Assembly (NCBI GenBank): GCA_944323365.1
Contig: CALUSG010000058.1
Location: 1-61,731 of the forward strand
DNA from: Candidatus Gastranaerophilales bacterium
GTDB taxonomy: Bacteria; Cyanobacteriota; Vampirovibrionia; Gastranaerophilales; Gastranaerophilaceae
Length of the DNA: 61,731 bases
Direction of reading: 5' to 3'
Shown here: positions 44,942 to 52,746 of the stretch, piece by piece
How the letters are laid out: every line of letters starts with the position of its first letter
How positions within the stretch are numbered: the first letter of the stretch is position 1
The notes under the pieces: model-generated
Database searches by the model: none
The model's input: only the letters and a program-made list of their open reading frames with translations
What the model was told of the DNA's origin: nothing
Translations under genes and position numbers: made by a program

Positions 44942-45541
44942 ATGGGTTGTTTAAAAAATATATTTAGAGCGGTAATATTAACTCTTGCGATTATCGGGTT
45001 TATGTCTTTAGGCGGTCGGGAATTACTGACTAATGTTGTACAAAACTGGCTTTATCCTTCTAAAGATGTCATGCTCGAAAAAGCTAAAAAGATCGGCGAT
45101 TTTTCTAATATTAATGAAGAATTCGAAATAGAAAGTGCTTCAGGAGTTTTAGGTTATAATGCGGTTTTTGCCGAACATAAAGCTTCAGGACAAAAAATGA
45201 TTGTTGTTGATTCAGGTGACAAACCTATTTTGACTCAAGAAGATTTGATGTCTGCTGATGTTGAAGAAAAATTGCAAAAATTAATAACAAATGTTAAGTA
45301 TCAGGCTGTTTCTGTTGAGTATTTGACTATTACCAAACGAGGTATGTTAAATTCTTTTGGCAAATCTTTCCCTTATATTACTTTCGAGGCTAAAGTTAAA
45401 AAACTCCCGATTGGCGATATTAAGGGAATTATTTCTGTGGCTAAAGATTCAAACGGTAAGGAAAAACTCCTTATCTCTGCCTCTGAAAAAGATAAATATT
45501 CTCAATTAATAGCCGAGGAATTCTTTAAAAATGTTAAGTGA
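44942..45541 (+). CDS. Membrane-anchored protein of unknown function
   Basis: 199 residues. An N-terminal hydrophobic segment (AVILTLAIIGFMSLGG) works as anchor or signal, followed by a soluble domain with beta-rich look (MIVVDSG, FPYITFEAKVKKLP, KLLISASEKD). AGAGGAA precedes the ATG. Not recognised. Confidence 0.6.
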   Translation: MGCLKNIFRAVILTLAIIGFMSLGGRELLTNVVQNWLYPSKDVMLEKAKKIGDFSNINEEFEIESASGVLGYNAVFAEHKASGQKMIVVDSGDKPILTQEDLMSADVEEKLQKLITNVKYQAVSVEYLTITKRGMLNSFGKSFPYITFEAKVKKLPIGDIKGIISVAKDSNGKEKLLISASEKDKYSQLIAEEFFKNVK

Positions 45542-45543
45542 CG

Positions 45544-45572
45544 TTGATTAATTTGAAAAAAAAGGGTATAGT
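45544..45572 (+). promoter_or_regulatory. Promoter, leaderless type, of the 68-residue gene
   Basis: TTGATT (45544-45549), 17-base spacer, TATAGT (45567-45572), then 6 bases to the ATG at 45579. No Shine-Dalgarno. Confidence 0.6.
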
Positions 45573-45578
45573 ATTATT

Positions 45579-45785
45579 ATGCGTGATGACGATAGAGAAT
45601 ATGAAAAATTTATTAAATTCTTGGGAAAAGAGTTGTTTTCAATAAATGATATAAGAAAATTTATTGATAATGATTACGTCGCGAATGTTTCGTTTGAGGG
45701 GCCTGATCCTAAACGCAAGAATTATGATAAATATGCCGTAAAACTCGTTGACGGTGATGTTTATTATGTTTATGCTAAGTTTTAA
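45579..45785 (+). CDS. Small protein of unknown function
   Basis: 68 residues, charged, beginning MRDDDREYEKFIKFLGKELF and ending in a beta-hairpin-like KLVDGDVYYVYAKF. Good promoter directly upstream; stop abuts the ricT stop on the other strand. Not recognised. Confidence 0.55.
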   Translation: MRDDDREYEKFIKFLGKELFSINDIRKFIDNDYVANVSFEGPDPKRKNYDKYAVKLVDGDVYYVYAKF

Positions 45786-46712
45786 TTAAATATTTCCGGT
45801 TGAGCTGTTTTTATCATCTTCAAGTTGTTTGATGTCAATGCTCAGGTCATCTTCTTCACCATAAGAAGTATTTAAAGATTGTATGTCAATTTCAACATTA
45901 ACATCAGCATCGACCATTTCAATATCACCTTTTAAAAATTCTTTAACTTTGCCGTCTTCGGTTTTGACTGCAACTTTTCCGCTTAAAAATTGAAGATAGC
46001 AGACTTTTCCTAATCCTTCAGGTGTCATTACTGATGAACCAACAGGCGGCATACCTTTTGCTGCATCTATATAATTTGAATATTCATATGTTAAGCAGCA
46101 TAATAATCTTCCGCAGGTGCCTGAAATTTTCCCGGGGGCTATTGGCATTCCCTGATCTTTTGCCAGTTTTAAATTTATTGTTGCAAATTTTCTTAGAAAA
46201 CTTGAACAGCAAAACGGTCTGCCACATAAACCTACACCATCTAATATTGAGGTTTCATCTCGTACTCCGATATGACGTAAATCTATTCTTACACGGGTAA
46301 ATACCTGGGTTAAATCCTTTAATAATGCCCTGAAATCAACTCGTTCCGGTGCTGTATAATAAAAAGTTATTTTTTTCCTATCAAAGGTTATTCGGCATTG
46401 TACTAAATTCATCACCAGCCCGTGTTGTTTTATTAGTTCTTGACATTTGAAAAATGACGTTACTTCTTCTCGTTTTATTTCGTCCAAAGTTTGCAAATCT
46501 CTTTGGGACAGTACTCTTATTACAGGTAAAGGTTCAGGAGCTGACTCTTGCCATTTTTTTGCAATTTCAGTATTTACCGTAAATACTTTGAGAGCCTCTT
46601 CTCCTTTTTCTGTCCTGACTATTACCATCTGACCATCTTCCAGTGTTATTGTATCAGGCACAGTTATAGGGTAAAATGTATTTTTTATATATCTTACTGC
46701 AAATTTATACAT
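45786..46712 (-). CDS. ricT: PSP1 / RicT-like regulatory protein
   Basis: 308 residues. The PSP1 domain with Cys clusters CGRPFCCSSFL and CGRLLCCLTYE, and RVDFRALLKDLTQVF are characteristic. In Bacillus the homologue forms an iron-sulfur complex with RicA and RicF that adjusts RNase Y; those partners are not nearby. The start overlaps the end of gpsA by 8 bases, so it is the last gene of the operon. Confidence 0.9.
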   Translation of the reverse strand: MYKFAVRYIKNTFYPITVPDTITLEDGQMVIVRTEKGEEALKVFTVNTEIAKKWQESAPEPLPVIRVLSQRDLQTLDEIKREEVTSFFKCQELIKQHGLVMNLVQCRITFDRKKITFYYTAPERVDFRALLKDLTQVFTRVRIDLRHIGVRDETSILDGVGLCGRPFCCSSFLRKFATINLKLAKDQGMPIAPGKISGTCGRLLCCLTYEYSNYIDAAKGMPPVGSSVMTPEGLGKVCYLQFLSGKVAVKTEDGKVKEFLKGDIEMVDADVNVEIDIQSLNTSYGEEDDLSIDIKQLEDDKNSSTGNI

Positions 46713-47706
46713 ATTTTTCTTCTTCTTTTAACTTCCTATTCATTAATTTTTCTAACAATTCTTGAGGTGTTATGTCTGTATATACTGCTTCATATATAGC
46801 GTTTGATACAGGTACATCTATATCAAGCTTTTTGGCAAGTTCACAAATTGCTTTTGAGGTCTTTACGCCTTCTGCAACCGAGCCTAATTCTTTTAGAATA
46901 TCGTCAATTTTTTTGCCCTTGCCAAGCATTGAGCCGACCGTATAATTTCTTGACATCGGACTTGAACACGTTGCGATTAAGTCACCCATACCTGAAAGCC
47001 CGTAAAGAGTTGACGGATTTGCTCCTAATCTTATGCTTACACGTACTATTTCTGCCATGCCTCGTGTTAGTAATGCTCCGGCACAGTTATCTCCTAAATC
47101 CATTGCGTGGGCAAAGCCTGAGGCAATGGCTATTACGTTTTTTAAACTCCCGCCTAATTCTACTCCTATTACATCGTTGTTTGTATATAGTCTGAATTTG
47201 CCGGGAACATTTAATGCTTTTTGTACAAATTCTGCTGTTTTCATGTCTTCGCTTGCTATGCAGGCGGCTGTTGGCTTACCTTGTAATACTTCTTTTGCAA
47301 GGGTTGGGCCTGATAGTATTGCCAGTTTTTGCTCGGGCAGGACATCTTTAATTACTTCACTCATCCTCATTAATGACGGTAATTCAATACCTTTTGAGGC
47401 ATTTACAAGTATTTGTTCGGATTTTATTCCTGATGCCTTTAAGTTCTCGCACACATCACGTGTTCCGGAAGTAGCGACTACGTTTAATATTATATCTGCA
47501 TTGTTTATAGCTTTATTCAAGTCCGATGTTATTTCAACTTTTTCTGAAAGCTGAACTTCTAATGGTCTTGATGTGTGTTTATTCTTTAATAAATCTTCGC
47601 TTAAATCAGATTCTCTTCCCCATACAGTTACTTCTTCAAAATTATTTGTTAATAGCCAGGCCAGTGTCAAACCCCAGCAGCCTGCCCCTATAACCGTTAA
47701 TTTCAT
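46705..47706 (-). CDS. gpsA: Glycerol-3-phosphate dehydrogenase [NAD(P)+]
   Basis: 333 residues. Rossmann loop in VIGAGCWGLTLAWLL, then NASKGIE, SGPTLAKEV, GVELGGSLKNVIAIASG and YGLSGMGDL. Makes sn-glycerol-3-phosphate for phospholipids. It overlaps the murQ stop by 4 bases (ATGA). Confidence 0.97.
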   Translation of the reverse strand: MKLTVIGAGCWGLTLAWLLTNNFEEVTVWGRESDLSEDLLKNKHTSRPLEVQLSEKVEITSDLNKAINNADIILNVVATSGTRDVCENLKASGIKSEQILVNASKGIELPSLMRMSEVIKDVLPEQKLAILSGPTLAKEVLQGKPTAACIASEDMKTAEFVQKALNVPGKFRLYTNNDVIGVELGGSLKNVIAIASGFAHAMDLGDNCAGALLTRGMAEIVRVSIRLGANPSTLYGLSGMGDLIATCSSPMSRNYTVGSMLGKGKKIDDILKELGSVAEGVKTSKAICELAKKLDIDVPVSNAIYEAVYTDITPQELLEKLMNRKLKEEEKYV

Positions 47707-48596
47707 ACCAGCTCCTTAGTGTATATTATTTTCCTTAAAACTCCGCCATGTTTTTTTAATTCTTCTCGTGAATCCTCTATTGTTAAATCTAGCATACTGG
47801 ATACAATTGCTGTTTTTATTTCCCAGTTGCTTTTTAAAAGTGCTGCTAATGCTTCACTGTGACTTATACCGGCTATTTGTGCTACTATACGTATTGCTCT
47901 GTCTTTTAATTTTTCGTTTACTGCTTTTAAATCTATCATAAAATTTTCATAGGTTTTGCCTATTTTTATCATTGAGCCTGTAGAGAGCATATTTAATATC
48001 ATTTTTTGTGCTGTGCCGGCTTTTAGTCTGCTTGAACCCGCAATAACCTCAGGGCCGACTTCTGCACAAATTACGAGGCCTGCTTCCTCTGCAATTTTGC
48101 CATGTGAGTTGCACGTTACTGCTATTGTTTTCGCACCGGCTTCGTCTGCTTGGTGCAATACTCCAAGTAAATATTTCGGGTTGCCGCTTGCTGATATAAC
48201 TACGCATACATCTTTATCTGTCAGTACTTTTGCATCTTCTATTCCAAGTTCATAATTGTCTTCGGCACCTTCTATTGAATATAAAAACGCATCCTTACCG
48301 CCGGCTATTCTCCCTTGTACCATGTCATGCGGCACGCTGAATGTCGGAGGACATTCTGAGGCATCTAATATACCCAGGCGACCTGATGTTCCTGCTCCAA
48401 AATAATATAATCTACCGCCTTTTAAAAATTGTTTCGCTATTAAATCTATTGCTTCGGCTATATGCTCAGCTTCATCTTCTACGGCCAATGCAACAAGTTT
48501 ATCTTCTTCGTTCATTTTTTTGACCATTTCTATAGTTGGCAGAAGATCTATGTCTTTTGTGTTTTCATTCCTGTATTCAGTGATAATTTCACTCAT
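47703..48596 (-). CDS. murQ: N-acetylmuramic acid 6-phosphate etherase
   Basis: 297 residues. SIS-fold enzyme that removes lactate from MurNAc-6-phosphate during peptidoglycan recycling. RLYYFGAGTSGRLGILDASE, PPTFSVP, ISASGNPKYLLG and SSRLKAGTAQKMILNM are diagnostic. The ATG directly follows the ribH stop. No MurNAc PTS or AnmK is in view. Confidence 0.96.
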   Translation of the reverse strand: MSEIITEYRNENTKDIDLLPTIEMVKKMNEEDKLVALAVEDEAEHIAEAIDLIAKQFLKGGRLYYFGAGTSGRLGILDASECPPTFSVPHDMVQGRIAGGKDAFLYSIEGAEDNYELGIEDAKVLTDKDVCVVISASGNPKYLLGVLHQADEAGAKTIAVTCNSHGKIAEEAGLVICAEVGPEVIAGSSRLKAGTAQKMILNMLSTGSMIKIGKTYENFMIDLKAVNEKLKDRAIRIVAQIAGISHSEALAALLKSNWEIKTAIVSSMLDLTIEDSREELKKHGGVLRKIIYTKELV

Positions 48597-49058
48597 TTAA
48601 ACCCCCTTGACTAAATTAGCCATCTCTATTGCTGTTTTTGCAGCATCTGAACCTTTATTACCGGCTTTTGTACCTGCTCTTTCTATTGCTTGTTCAATAT
48701 TATCTGTTGTCAGTACTCCGAAAATTACAGGTATACCTGTTTCAAGTGCTACGTGTGCTACTCCTTTTGATACTTCCGCACTTACATAATCAAAATGGGG
48801 GGTTGAGCCTTTTATTACTGCTCCTAATGTTATTATTGCGTTATATTTGCCTGTTTTTGCAAATTTTTGTGCTGCTAACGGAATTTCAAATGCTCCGGGA
48901 ACTTTTACTATATCTATATCTTCATCCGCAACTCCGTGACGCTTTAGTTCATCAACCGCTCCGGATAGTAGTTTTGAACCGATAAAATCATTGAATCTTG
49001 ATATTATTATACAAAATTTTTCTCCCGCTGTTGTCAGCTTCCCTTCAAATATTTTCAT
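48597..49058 (-). CDS. ribH: 6,7-dimethyl-8-ribityllumazine synthase
   Basis: 153 residues from [27 protein letters not shown] precedes this ATG, so an upstream ATG at 49082 is not used. [33 protein letters not shown] and [11 protein letters not shown] are family motifs. Penultimate step of riboflavin synthesis. Other rib genes are not in the window. Confidence 0.96.
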   Translation of the reverse strand: MKIFEGKLTTAGEKFCIIISRFNDFIGSKLLSGAVDELKRHGVADEDIDIVKVPGAFEIPLAAQKFAKTGKYNAIITLGAVIKGSTPHFDYVSAEVSKGVAHVALETGIPVIFGVLTTDNIEQAIERAGTKAGNKGSDAAKTAIEMANLVKGV

Positions 49059-49098
49059 CTTAATATACTCCTTTGCATACATTGTAACTCATTAAGGG

Positions 49099-49794
49099 CT
49101 AATTTACAATAAGCGGGTAGAAAATCTTATAAAAAATATATATTGACGCTAAAATAAGCAAAAATCCGCTTATTTTCATTAATATATCTGAAATCTTATA
49201 AAAATTTTGCCAACTTTTCAGGCGTGAGGTTAAAAATCCTGCTATTATCAGGATTAAGCCCTGACCCAGGGAAAATAAAAACAACATTATTATTGCATTT
49301 ATTATGTTAGCCGAAAGCGATGCAAATGCCATTATTCCCGCAAGGATTGGCGTTGAACACGGCGTACCGACCAGTGCAAATACTCCGCCTAAAATTATAG
49401 GGTAGATATATTTGTGGCTGGCATTGTCTTTGGGCATTTCTTTTATTATTACGGGCATTTCAAAGTCCAAAAAACCTATTAGCTTTAATCCCATTATTAA
49501 TATTATTGACGCTAAAATTAGTGCAAAATATGTGTTCGATACAAATACTTTGCCTGTTAGAGCACAAATTATTCCTATTACTGAAAATACTACTGCTGTT
49601 CCAAGTACAAAAAATATCATTTGTACCAGGGTTTGGGATGGTTTTGCTTCGGAATATCCGCCTATATACCCAATTATTATTGGCAGCATTGATAATGAAC
49701 AAGGGGATATCGATGCTACAAGACCACCTGCAAACGACAAAATAAATAAGATTAATATACTGTTATGTGATGTAAATATGTCTGCATAATCCAT
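49099..49794 (-). CDS. ccdA: CcdA/DsbD-like thiol-disulfide electron carrier (membrane)
   Basis: 231 residues, six membrane helices. The two redox Cys lie in SISPCSLSMLP and GTPCSTPIL, typical of CcdA. Passes electrons from cytoplasmic thioredoxin across the membrane. Its ATG overlaps the stop of the thioredoxin-like gene (TAATG), so the two form a pair. Confidence 0.9.
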   Translation of the reverse strand: MDYADIFTSHNSILILFILSFAGGLVASISPCSLSMLPIIIGYIGGYSEAKPSQTLVQMIFFVLGTAVVFSVIGIICALTGKVFVSNTYFALILASIILIMGLKLIGFLDFEMPVIIKEMPKDNASHKYIYPIILGGVFALVGTPCSTPILAGIMAFASLSANIINAIIMLFLFSLGQGLILIIAGFLTSRLKSWQNFYKISDILMKISGFLLILASIYIFYKIFYPLIVN

Positions 49795-50183
49795 TATTCA
49801 AGACCTTCTAAATATTTATCCATAGCCTCTTTTTCTATTGCTCCTTCAATTCGTTTTACCTGTTTGCCGGTTGAGTCTATTAATATTATTGTTGGAACTA
49901 ACGTTACATTGTATTTCTCTATCTCTGAATTAGTGAATGATGAGCCGTCTTGAACTTGTATTTCCCGTAATATAATTTTTCCATCATATTTCGGAAATAT
50001 TTCTTTAAATACTTCGTTCATTTTTTGACAATCAAGGCACATTGATGATGTGAATTTTACTACCTGCGGCTTATTTGCTGTGTCCTGCGGCTTTGCAGTC
50101 GTTGCCGTCGATTTCGTTAATGCCATATATGCTATAATCGGTACCGCAAAAATTAACAAAACTGCTATCAGATTTTTTTTCAT
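49794..50183 (-). CDS. Exported thioredoxin-like protein
   Basis: 129 residues from MKKNLIAVLLIFAVPIIAYM, a signal anchor or signal peptide; AGGAG precedes it, so the longer frame is not used. The thioredoxin fold has the redox motif SMCLDCQKM and cis-Pro in LVPTIILID. Probably the extracytoplasmic partner of the CcdA downstream. First gene of the operon that ends with ricT. Confidence 0.88.
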   Translation of the reverse strand: MKKNLIAVLLIFAVPIIAYMALTKSTATTAKPQDTANKPQVVKFTSSMCLDCQKMNEVFKEIFPKYDGKIILREIQVQDGSSFTNSEIEKYNVTLVPTIILIDSTGKQVKRIEGAIEKEAMDKYLEGLE

Positions 50184-50349
50184 AGTTGGACTCCTTATAT
50201 TTTCTATCTTAGCATAAAACAAAAACAAAATATCAATAACCCCGGCTGGGGAATGCAACCGGATAATTTATATAAAATTTGATTTATAAATCAAATGTAA
50301 CGAAATGTAAAAATGAATTTAAAAGAGCCTGAAATCCAGTTATAATGCC

Positions 50350-50372
50350 GGTATGGTATGGTATGGTATGGT
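50350..50372 (+). repeat. Tandem pentanucleotide repeat GTATG x4
   Basis: Four perfect copies of GTATG (50351-50370) with partial flanks, just downstream of a TATAAT (50341-50346) and about 95 bases before the LysM gene. Expected to be prone to slippage. The rest of the 208-base gap holds the likely trx promoter on the minus strand and nothing else recognised. Confidence 0.85.
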
Positions 50373-50466
50373 CAAAGTGTGCTTGTAGCAATCTTTTTAA
50401 ACAAATTGTGTTTATAGAGATATAAGCAATGTGAGTTTGACAGTAAACATGAAAGGAATATTTGTT

Positions 50467-51366
50467 ATGAGTGAAAATGCATCTATCAATAGTGTTAATT
50501 TGCAACATGTAAATCATACTCAGTTACCACAAGGGACTGTGACACCTGATAAAAATCTCACTATTGATTTTACAAATGAAAAAAATGGACCTGCGTCTAT
50601 TGCAGGTGCTGAGTTGGAATATACAGGTGCTGCAAAAACACCTGTTGACTTTGAAGATTATGAGGTAAAGAAAGGCGATTCCGTTTGGAAAGTAGCAAAA
50701 GAGGCTATTATGAAAGAAAATGGATGTGTTAAACCATCTGATACTGAAATTATTCAACGTATGCATGAAATTATGAAAGATAATAATTTGCATTTTGAAA
50801 AAGACGGTGTCCTTGTTATTATTCACCCTGGTGATAAATTAAAACTAAGAGTGCCAGGGCAAGAAGCAGATCCGGCAGTCGAAGAACCACCGGCAGCCGA
50901 AGAGCCGCCGGTAAATCAAACTCCGCCGAAAAAAGAAAAAATGTCTGCTGCGGGTAGAATTACATATGAAGAAGCTAATAATGCGAGAATATTAGGTAAT
51001 AATGTGTCCGATTATTTGGTCGGTTATACTTCAGATGCTGAACAGGGGCATGTGAGACGTATTATACAGGAAGATGTTACTGTTGAAAATGTTGCTGATT
51101 TTCTAGCCGGTTACGAACGACATAGAGGTCTTGGAAATCATTTCTTTAAACAATTAGGCTCTGAATATGGATTTAAAGATAAACAAAATCTCATGAGAAA
51201 CGTTGCTGAAAAATTAGGTGAGCACCTGCAATTTAACGGACAAATCGGTTGGGCAAGAGAAGTCGGGGTGATTTTAGAAAATCAGCAGTTTAATTCAGAA
51301 CACATCTCAATACTCGATACAATTGTTGGAGAATATTTGGTGACGATACCTGAGTTAAAATGTTAA
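50467..51366 (+). CDS. LysM domain protein of unknown function
   Basis: 299 residues from the ATG at 50467 (AAAGGA upstream; GTG 50431 and ATG 50449 are weaker). A LysM-like domain runs from YEVKKGDSVWKVAKEAI to VIIHPGDKLKL (about residues 63-120), then a Pro/Glu-rich linker (EEPPAAEEPP) and an unrecognised helical C-terminal domain. No Sec signal peptide is seen, although LysM domains usually bind peptidoglycan. Followed by a strong terminator. Confidence 0.8.
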   Translation: MSENASINSVNLQHVNHTQLPQGTVTPDKNLTIDFTNEKNGPASIAGAELEYTGAAKTPVDFEDYEVKKGDSVWKVAKEAIMKENGCVKPSDTEIIQRMHEIMKDNNLHFEKDGVLVIIHPGDKLKLRVPGQEADPAVEEPPAAEEPPVNQTPPKKEKMSAAGRITYEEANNARILGNNVSDYLVGYTSDAEQGHVRRIIQEDVTVENVADFLAGYERHRGLGNHFFKQLGSEYGFKDKQNLMRNVAEKLGEHLQFNGQIGWAREVGVILENQQFNSEHISILDTIVGEYLVTIPELKC

Positions 51367-51367
51367 A

Positions 51368-51396
51368 AAAAAAAGAGGCGTTTCGCCTCTTTTTTT
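51368..51396. terminator. Bidirectional terminator after the LysM gene
   Basis: Perfect stem AAAAAAAGAGGCG / CGCCTCTTTTTTT with a TTT loop. Works in both directions; on the minus strand it overlaps the stop of the 53-residue gene. Confidence 0.9.
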
Positions 51397-51556
51397 AATC
51401 CTCAGGGATGTAGAAATCTGCTTTTGCCAAAAGTTCCCGCATATGGTCATAACAACAGCTATTGTGACAGATTCTTTGGTATTCTCTGACTATACTTATT
51501 ACATCATCTACGCTCATTTTGATTAATCTTCTTTCTCCATCAATTATTCTTGCCAT
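51395..51556 (-). CDS. Small protein of unknown function (53 residues)
   Basis: Starts MARIIDGERRLIKMSVDDVI and ends KADFYIPED. One cluster of Cys/His (CHNSCCYDH) might bind a metal. AAAGGA lies 6 bases before the ATG, and a terminator overlaps the end, which supports a real gene. Not recognised. Confidence 0.6.
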   Translation of the reverse strand: MARIIDGERRLIKMSVDDVISIVREYQRICHNSCCYDHMRELLAKADFYIPED

Positions 51557-51645
51557 ATTTTTTCCTTTCTATTTTCTATATACGGCAAGTTTATCATTAT
51601 ATCTTTAACAAAATCATCTATTGTATTTAAAAATCTTTGTTATAA

Positions 51646-52707
51646 TTATAATCCGATGTGTTCATTAAGTTTGAAATAATCTATAAGCATTAGTATTGAT
51701 GATATTTCTTCAAAAAATATCGTAATCTGTTTAGGATTATCTAAACGCTTAAAAATACTCCCCATTTCGAATATGTTCTTATTTGTTGATATTGCAAACA
51801 TTATTGAATCATTATAAAATGAACATTTTGCTTTTTTAGAACCAAATGATGTATTCAATTTCGTAAATCTTTCCATAAATGCTGTAGTTATGAGATATCT
51901 CGCCTCTACTTCATCTGCTGAATACACTTTAAAACGTTTTGTAAATACAGGGTCCTCAAGTTTTATTTCTTCCATTTGTTCATTTTGCTTATAAGTTAGG
52001 GCAATTGCTAAAATTGCTATACCAAACATTGCTAATGTTAAATATATTATCATTGTGTCTGCATTTGGTGTAAAAAAGCAATACACTAACAATGGTAAAA
52101 AACAAAATATCATACTCCAAAGTCCCAGGTTGCGTTTTAGTTGATAATCGTTTTTTGTCGCAATAATTGTTTTAGCCTTTATTGGTTTATTTGAGGCTAC
52201 ATTTATAATAACACCTTTAAAAACAGTTTTGACACGTTTGTTTTTACCGGAGCCGGTTTGATGTATAAGATATGTTTCGGAAATCGAGAAAGGAACATCT
52301 TTATAGACTCCTTTGAATGCATCGTCAGAAGACCGGCGATTGAAACTGGCAAATAATTCACTGTTATTTAGCTGCTCATTTGTTATTATATCCGTTTCAG
52401 GCTGCCATTCAACTTCTCCAAATACTTTTGTCATATCGTGCATACAATGGCTTTTAACCTGTTTTATAAATTTTTTATTTATCAAATGCGTAATTAATAT
52501 AATTAAAGCTACCCCAATCGTTATTATTATTGAAGGAGTGGCCATAATCTTTGCTATATAACCTGTAATGCATAATATTACTATATCAATTAATATTACC
52601 AAATGAAATCTTTGCTTTCGTTCTTTTTCAAAGTTCATTAATTTAGGTAATATTTCTTTATGGTATATTTGGTAAAAATTCCGTCTGTAATCTGATAAAT
52701 TAGTCAT
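51646..52707 (-). CDS. DUF3137 family membrane protein
   Basis: 353 residues. Two pairs of membrane helices (about 34-75 and 215-258) and the family-type C-terminal part VYSADEVEARYLITTAFMER. Function unknown. The ATG has no Shine-Dalgarno and follows only a few bases after the terminator of rpoC2 on the same strand, so its mRNA source is unclear. Confidence 0.75.
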   Translation of the reverse strand: MTNLSDYRRNFYQIYHKEILPKLMNFEKERKQRFHLVILIDIVILCITGYIAKIMATPSIIITIGVALIILITHLINKKFIKQVKSHCMHDMTKVFGEVEWQPETDIITNEQLNNSELFASFNRRSSDDAFKGVYKDVPFSISETYLIHQTGSGKNKRVKTVFKGVIINVASNKPIKAKTIIATKNDYQLKRNLGLWSMIFCFLPLLVYCFFTPNADTMIIYLTLAMFGIAILAIALTYKQNEQMEEIKLEDPVFTKRFKVYSADEVEARYLITTAFMERFTKLNTSFGSKKAKCSFYNDSIMFAISTNKNIFEMGSIFKRLDNPKQITIFFEEISSILMLIDYFKLNEHIGL

Positions 52708-52713
52708 AATATA

Positions 52714-52743
52714 TTTAAAAAATGCCTCCCTAAGGAGGCATTT
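52714..52743 (-). terminator. Rho-independent terminator of the rpo operon
   Basis: 10-bp stem AAATGCCTCC / GGAGGCATTT with a 4-base loop and T run on the minus strand, right after the rpoC2 stop. Confidence 0.85.
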
Positions 52744-52746
52744 ACC

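Noticed and set aside
47033-47554. 173-residue ORF on the plus strand inside gpsA
   Set aside because: Antisense frame of a well-identified gene, no start signals.
50240-50251. CCCC-GGCT-GGGG as a terminator or operator
   Set aside because: Only a 4-bp stem, no T run, single occurrence.
50350-50372. GTATG repeat as a CRISPR array
   Set aside because: Five-base unit without spacers; a simple tandem repeat.
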